A stretch of DNA of 22,545 bases from an uncultured Rickettsiales bacterium (GTDB lineage Bacteria; Pseudomonadota; Alphaproteobacteria; RF32; CAG-239), in NCBI GenBank assembly GCA_900551865.1, contig URXV01000016.1:1-22545 (forward strand), given 5' to 3'. Each line of letters starts with the position of its first letter. The first letter of the stretch is position 1. The position numbers and the translations under genes were made by a program. The notes below the pieces were generated by a model, which did not search any database, was not told where the DNA came from, and saw only the letters and a list, made by a program, of their open reading frames with translations. This document shows, one piece after another, positions 21,752 through 22,545 of this stretch.

Positions 21752-22222
21752 TTATATCACCTGCTTGCAGACATCTATCCACCCGGCCGGCCCGGCATAG
21801 CGTTCCAATTCATCCGGCGTAACTTCAATGGCGCTGTTGGAACTGCCGCAAGCGGGAAAAACTGTCTGAAAACGTTTTAACGATACATCCAGATAAACCT
21901 TTGCATTTTCAGGAACGGCGAAAGGACAAACGCCGCCGACGGCATGCCCTGTTCTGGCTAAAGCTTCGTCAGGCGAAAGCATTTTGGCTTTGACATGAAA
22001 AAACTGTTTGTATTTGGCGTTGTCAATTTTGCAGTTTCCGGCCATTACCACCAAAACCGTTCCGCCGCTGACGTCAAACGACAAAGTCTTGGCAATCCGG
22101 CAGGGTTCGCAGCCTAAAGCCGCAGCCGCCAATTCTACGGTTGCACTGGAAACAGGAAATTCCAAAATCCGGTTTTCGACATTAAACTTTTTTAAATAAG
22201 CCCGAACGTTTTGAATACTCAT
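21752..22222 (-). CDS. YbaK/EbsC-type aminoacyl-tRNA deacylase
   Basis: 156 aa, the normal size for the single-domain YbaK/ProX group, which hydrolyses mischarged tRNA such as Cys- or Ala-tRNA(Pro). Landmarks are SSATVELAAAALGCEPCRIAK (about 25-45), with the catalytic lysine in RIAKTLSF, then GNCKIDNAKYKQFF, GHAVGGVCPFAV and GSSNSAIEVTPDEL. All core motifs are present. The SD GGGAG lies about 8 nt before the ATG at 22222. Exact tRNA specificity cannot be read from sequence. Five cysteines in the protein are noted, none assigned. Confidence 0.92.
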   Translation of the reverse strand: MSIQNVRAYLKKFNVENRILEFPVSSATVELAAAALGCEPCRIAKTLSFDVSGGTVLVVMAGNCKIDNAKYKQFFHVKAKMLSPDEALARTGHAVGGVCPFAVPENAKVYLDVSLKRFQTVFPACGSSNSAIEVTPDELERYAGPAGWIDVCKQVI

Positions 22223-22276
22223 TTTACATTCTCCCTACTTTGGAATTTTATTTATCGGCTGTTAATTTTTGCTTAA

Positions 22277-22304
22277 TTGATATTAAGCGGCAACGTTGTA
22301 AAAT
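22277..22304 (+). promoter_or_regulatory. promoter reading into the repeat region at the window end
   Basis: TTGATA (22277-22282), 16-nt spacer, TAAAAT (22299-22304). Expected start near 22311, 21 nt before an ATG at 22332 that has no SD. Confidence 0.5.
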
Positions 22305-22331
22305 GTAAAACGCTTCTGACGTTTTTTCAGA

Positions 22332-22545
22332 TGAATAATACGGCGCTACCTTCCGCCGAGAAGCTGCCGGAGAGAGGGAACGGACACGGCTGGCGGGTTT
22401 ATCTGCGGTCGGAGTTGCTGTCTGAAAGATGCCGGATATGGCTGACGGGCTTACCTACTGCTAACGAGATTGCCGAAGATTTTGCCCGGAAGGGAACGGA
22501 GCGGCTGGCGGGTTATCTTCCGCCGAAGAGTTTGCCGAGGCGGGT
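22332..22545 (+). CDS. possible open reading frame running off the window (doubtful)
   Basis: From ATG 22332 frame 3 stays open for 71 codons to the last base. The translation is Leu/Glu/Arg-rich and loosely repetitive (LPSAEKLPERGNG, RSELLSERCRIWLTG, ANEIAEDFARKGTERLAG). A promoter lies 28 nt upstream, but there is no SD, and the DNA repeats underneath are offset by 52 and 64 bp, so the same repeat is read in different frames. This argues against a conserved protein. It could be a young or decayed repeat gene, or a non-coding repeat with chance opening in GC-rich DNA. Confidence 0.3.
22350..22545 (+). repeat. degenerate tandem repeat, about 51-64 bp units
   Basis: Three and a half imperfect units, starting near 22350, 22401, 22453 and 22515. 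The best conserved core, CGGAcAcGGCTGgCGGGtTT, occurs at 22381, 22433 and 22497. Periods of 52 and 64 are not multiples of three. The stretch at 22366-22383 (GCCGGAGAGAGGGAACGG) is nearly identical to 85-103 (one extra A) at the window start, so it may be a dispersed repeat family. Confidence 0.6.

Overview
The window looks like a piece of chromosome from a host-associated, probably gut-dwelling, uncultured alphaproteobacterium. The pointers are an rpiB-glyA gene pair, tRNA genes with encoded CCA ends, ordinary TTGACA/TATAAT-like promoters, good Shine-Dalgarno (SD) sites on housekeeping genes, moderate GC, and a class A2-like beta-lactamase. The taxon is an inference from gene content; no rRNA or marker gene fixes it.

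Layout. Bases 1-174 are the end of a Glu/Ala-rich protein, followed by a small periplasmic CPYC thioredoxin-fold protein (193-549) and a terminator. A tandem double-ArsR-fold regulator (660-1313) faces a class A beta-lactamase (1316-2230, minus). The beta-lactamase lies just downstream of a two-tRNA operon (Cys then Asn, minus). Next come rpiB-glyA (2635-4330, plus), then a minus-strand block: a DNA alkylation repair protein overlapping nagB (4397-5912), two translationally coupled GT-C membrane glycosyltransferase paralogues (5990-9015) and a TPR protein (9181-10161).

The most distinctive region is 10412-17342. It holds four plus-strand genes (607, 594, 587 and 307 aa) encoding soluble proteins built from degenerate repeats of about 26 residues (LvxrGDxxLixxYlxxhxL), probably alpha-helical solenoids, which I cannot match to a named family. 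Each gene is its own cassette: a TTGACA promoter, a conserved leader of about 47 nt with no SD site, the gene, and a strong hairpin terminator. The leaders share an upstream ATG 26-27 nt before the real start; in three of four it opens a four-codon mini-ORF. A decayed copy of this promoter/leader sits at the end of the first gene, so the array has probably lost or rearranged members. The minus-strand gene after the array (17343-17804, unknown function) also has a TTGACA promoter and an SD-less AT-rich leader.

The right-hand part holds a membrane-anchored alpha/beta hydrolase (18032-18835), a sugar-porter MFS transporter (18884-20272, minus), a histidine phosphatase (20445-21014), a nucleotidyltransferase-fold protein (21134-21724) and a YbaK-type aminoacyl-tRNA deacylase (21752-22222, minus). 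The last 200 bases are a degenerate tandem repeat running off the edge. One repeat core is nearly identical to a stretch in the coding tail at the window start.

Metabolically, the sugar porter, nagB, rpiB and glyA fit an organism living on imported sugars and amino sugars. NagB, however, carries Asn in place of the catalytic Asp72, so its activity is in question. The GT-C pair and the TPR protein suggest envelope glycan work. The four-gene solenoid array is the best candidate for an undescribed system.
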